Assembly (NCBI RefSeq): GCF_963675165.1
Contig: NC_087393.1
Span: forward strand, 3,787,502-3,851,501
From: Halichondria panicea
Taxonomy: Eukaryota; Porifera; Demospongiae; Suberitida; Halichondriidae
Length of the DNA stretch: 64,000 bases
Direction: 5' to 3'
The position numbers and the translations under genes are program-made. This document shows, one piece after another, positions 61,608-64,000 of this stretch (its first letter is position 1; each line of letters opens with the position of its first letter). The notes under the pieces are model-generated. The model ran no database searches. It was not told where the DNA came from and saw nothing but the letters and a program-made list of their open reading frames with translations.

Positions 61608-64000
61608 ATGATTTCGACACCAATTTTCATCCTCAGCGCAACTGCGTTAGCTATAGTACTGCTTGCTCACGATTGTAATGGCAGTATTTTGTACGTCAGA
61701 CCAGACAATGGATCGAACACAACATGCCCAAGGAAACAATGCAAGACACTGGACCAATATGCAAATGTAAGTCATTTGAACAATACACAGTTTATTTTTA
61801 TGCCAGGATTGCACACTCTCAGTAAAAACTTTTGTATTGACTCTCTCATGAATATTGAACTCATTAGTATGAGCGATAGCAAAAATGAAACAGAAATTGC
61901 AGAAATTCAGTGTTATAAAGCAGCAGGATTTATATTTAAGAATATAAACTTTCTCACCATCAAAAAACTGCAAATTTCCGCATGTGGTCAAATAATACCG
62001 GATAGTGTTTACAACAATTTAGAAAGCCCACTCTCCTTTCAAGCGGCAGTTGCTCTTAAAGATGTGGCTGCTCTAACAATGCAATCGATAACCATCCGAG
62101 ACAGTAATGGATACGGGATAGCTGCTGAGGGACTGTATGGATACTCAATAATGGAGGACTGCCTACTGGTGAGCAACACGGGTGGTGAAAAATTCATAGG
62201 GGGTAATCTTGTACTGAAGTATGCAGATTGTCCTGTTATTGACACAAACGAGCAGGTTTATGTGGGAATTGTGAGATCTAAGTTCTTATATGGAAGTGCA
62301 CATTATAGTAACGACGAACATGACCCACATACCGCACTTCAAACCAAAGCAACTGGCATATCTTTGCTCCTTTCCTGCACAAATGTTACTATTAACATGT
62401 CAGAGGTGCAACTAAAGCACAACGAAGCATACAGCTTTTCCAGCAAAGGAGGGAACCTTTTCATTCTGCTCGGAAACACCGTACGATATACGAGCAATAT
62501 GGTAATTGTGGAGAACAGTAACATTGACAAGGGAACAGCAATTATGGGTGGAGGAGCATACGTTAGATTCAAGCAGCCTCCCCAAGAACCTGACAACATA
62601 ACAGTTCCATGTGAAAACTTTGTTAGTTTTAAAAATGTGAGCTTTAATGGTAACAAAGGTAGAGTTAAAGGAGGTGCTCTGTACATATTGTTCGAAACAG
62701 CAAGCATGTACAACTATTGTCCCAAGGGAACTGTTGAAATAGACAGCTGTTACTTTGTAGACAATATTTTAAATGCTTCCAAGGCAGACAGTGGCCTAGC
62801 TATCAACATTTATTGCTATTTGATCAACGGAGTGGAAGCAACATCTGTTCCCTTCAATATAGTGAGCATTACTCGAAGTCACTTTCTGGGAAACAAACTA
62901 TTAACGCAGAAGGAAAATAGTTTCGATATAATTTCCGGAGGAGCCACTGTGTTCATTAGTAAACAGAGAAGACAAACATTTATCAGTGACTCTAGCTTTG
63001 TAAACAACGGCAAAACAGCAATTTCAGCTTTCGGATCAAATATTGTGTTCAGTGGTATTGTGAACATAACAAATAATACAGGCCTTAACGGTGGGGGCCT
63101 AGTTCTCTGTCAGTCCTCGTACATTTTGTTCGCCCCAAATACCACAGTGACGTTTGAAAATAACAGAGCCATTTTATCTGGAGGAGGCATATACGCAGAA
63201 GATCAGTGCTTACAATCTGAACCACTGTGTTTTTATCAAGTGCACAACAGTAACAAGTCGTTAACTAAACATCAAAGGATCTCAATATTGGACACTATTC
63301 ACGTGGTAATGATCAACAACACTGCTGGATACGCTGGAAGTCAGATATTTGGAGGGTTTATGGACAAATGCTATACAACATTTGGCAAGGACAATAAACT
63401 AGTATACGACAAGATTTTTAACGAAATTTCATGGCAAAGAAATGATTCTGATCTTTCCTACATCACTTCTTACCCAAAGCATATATGCTTCTGTGAAAAC
63501 AACCTACCTAACTGTAACAAAGACTACAGAACTATCAATATAACAATATACCCTGGTGAACCTTTTACAGTTAGTTTAGTAGGCGTTGGGCAATTCAAAA
63601 ACCCTGTTCCAGCAACAATCAAAGCAAATACCAGCCACTCAAGTGACAAGATGTACAGTCGTACAATAAAGGATGTCTGTACTTCTATGACATTTTTAGT
63701 AAAATCAGCACAACCGACTAGATTTGACAAACTTAGCATCACTGTCTCCTCTGACTTAGGTTACACAACAAGAAGCAGCCTACGATCGATCAACATTCAC
63801 TATAGGTCTTGTCCTCTGGGAACGTACATACACAACTCTGCCTGTGACTATGAAGACCTTCATTTCGAATACAGACCTAATAGCCCAACTATAAAAAAGA
63901 ACGAAAATACATGGGTAGGATACTACAACGCTGCTGATCATTCCAACTCTGAAACCGTTAGTGGGTTCATACATTTCAAGTATTGTCCACTGTGGTACTG
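61608..64000 (+). CDS. beta-helix / multi-membrane surface protein, family B copy 3, partial
   Basis: ATG at 61608 (MISTPIFILSATALAIVLLA). Open to the window edge, ~797 codons, so it covers the signal peptide and nearly all of the ectodomain; the Cys module and membrane part lie outside. It is a mosaic of the other two copies. The start (VRPDNGSNTTCPRKQCKT) matches copy 1, the middle (NIDKGTAIMGGGAY) copy 2, later NRAILSGGGIYAEDQCLQSE copy 1 again, then CENNLPNCNK copy 2. It has private changes as well (KDYRTINITIYP). No stops or frameshifts were seen in the part present. Confidence 0.85.
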   Translation, partial: MISTPIFILSATALAIVLLAHDCNGSILYVRPDNGSNTTCPRKQCKTLDQYANVSHLNNTQFIFMPGLHTLSKNFCIDSLMNIELISMSDSKNETEIAEIQCYKAAGFIFKNINFLTIKKLQISACGQIIPDSVYNNLESPLSFQAAVALKDVAALTMQSITIRDSNGYGIAAEGLYGYSIMEDCLLVSNTGGEKFIGGNLVLKYADCPVIDTNEQVYVGIVRSKFLYGSAHYSNDEHDPHTALQTKATGISLLLSCTNVTINMSEVQLKHNEAYSFSSKGGNLFILLGNTVRYTSNMVIVENSNIDKGTAIMGGGAYVRFKQPPQEPDNITVPCENFVSFKNVSFNGNKGRVKGGALYILFETASMYNYCPKGTVEIDSCYFVDNILNASKADSGLAINIYCYLINGVEATSVPFNIVSITRSHFLGNKLLTQKENSFDIISGGATVFISKQRRQTFISDSSFVNNGKTAISAFGSNIVFSGIVNITNNTGLNGGGLVLCQSSYILFAPNTTVTFENNRAILSGGGIYAEDQCLQSEPLCFYQVHNSNKSLTKHQRISILDTIHVVMINNTAGYAGSQIFGGFMDKCYTTFGKDNKLVYDKIFNEISWQRNDSDLSYITSYPKHICFCENNLPNCNKDYRTINITIYPGEPFTVSLVGVGQFKNPVPATIKANTSHSSDKMYSRTIKDVCTSMTFLVKSAQPTRFDKLSITVSSDLGYTTRSSLRSINIHYRSCPLGTYIHNSACDYEDLHFEYRPNSPTIKKNENTWVGYYNAADHSNSETVSGFIHFKYCPLWY

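Larger units (their letters stand above)
60471..64000. repeat. tandem segmental duplication, unit 3 (continues past the window)
   Basis: Starts with the same junction as unit 2. Relative to units 1 and 2 it lacks ~1.1 kb: the sequence jumps at about 60672 from LAMTOR2 intron 2 (GGGGGACCTGGTA) to the region after exon 4 (AGAACACTACATTTTCTG). It then follows the unit into the third beta-helix gene up to the window end. Confidence 0.85.

Noticed and set aside
1-64000. CRISPR arrays, tRNA or rRNA genes
   Set aside because: No spaced identical direct repeats of CRISPR type, and no cloverleaf or rRNA core sequence was recognised by eye. A tRNAscan or Rfam run would settle this.

Overview
The window looks like nuclear DNA of an early-branching animal, most likely a demosponge. 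The genes are compact and intron-rich with short AT-rich GT-AG introns, and the DNA is full of ATAATTAT-type sequence and small foldback elements. It holds several conserved animal genes plus a lineage-specific family of very large single-exon genes. No RNA genes, CRISPR arrays or bacterial-type operons were seen.

Layout. About 1.2-18.2 kb holds three intact single-exon genes (1260-5024 +, 9895-13668 -, 14566-18246 -). They encode secreted-type proteins of ~1,230-1,260 aa: signal peptide, N-glycosylated parallel beta-helix ectodomain, a small Cys-rich module, about nine membrane segments and a short cytoplasmic tail. Between them lie a decayed integrase, a decayed HECT-type ubiquitin ligase and a relic of a fourth beta-helix gene (5.5-9.5 kb). 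About 19.5-32.7 kb is conserved housekeeping territory: TTC30/IFT70 (intraflagellar transport, -), POLG2 (mitochondrial DNA polymerase accessory subunit, +), RRS1 (ribosome biogenesis, -) and LAMTOR2 (Ragulator, +).

From about 31.5 kb to the right edge the DNA is a tandem segmental duplication of a ~9.3 kb unit. Each unit holds the 3' part of LAMTOR2, a second-subfamily beta-helix/multi-membrane gene of ~1,327 aa (33723-37706, 42996-46982, 61608->64000) and, on the minus strand, a 5'-truncated copy of the INTS15 (C7orf26) Integrator subunit gene. The breakpoints fall inside LAMTOR2 exon 2 and the 5' region of INTS15. So the leftmost LAMTOR2 is whole, the later ones are fragments, and an intact INTS15 should lie beyond the right edge.

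Unit 2 was later hit by two transposons that unit 1 lacks at the matching sites. One is a 737-bp Mutator-like element with ~62-bp inverted repeats and a 9-bp target duplication (49182-49918). The other is a 9.7-kb KDZ-type (Kyakuja-Dileera-Zisupton) DNA transposon with ~80-bp inverted repeats and a 7-bp target duplication (50198-59922). The KDZ element carries a frameshifted transposase with its Cys cluster and a decayed HMG-like/Ulp1 protease/PHD-finger gene. Inside it sits a further 2.1-kb module (50333-52443) flanked by 14-bp direct repeats. That module has inverted ends, each with a GC-rich hairpin and an inward-facing TATA box, enclosing a small Cys-cluster gene and a RecQ-like helicase gene. 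This nested module and the beta-helix/multi-membrane family are the two most unusual items in the window.
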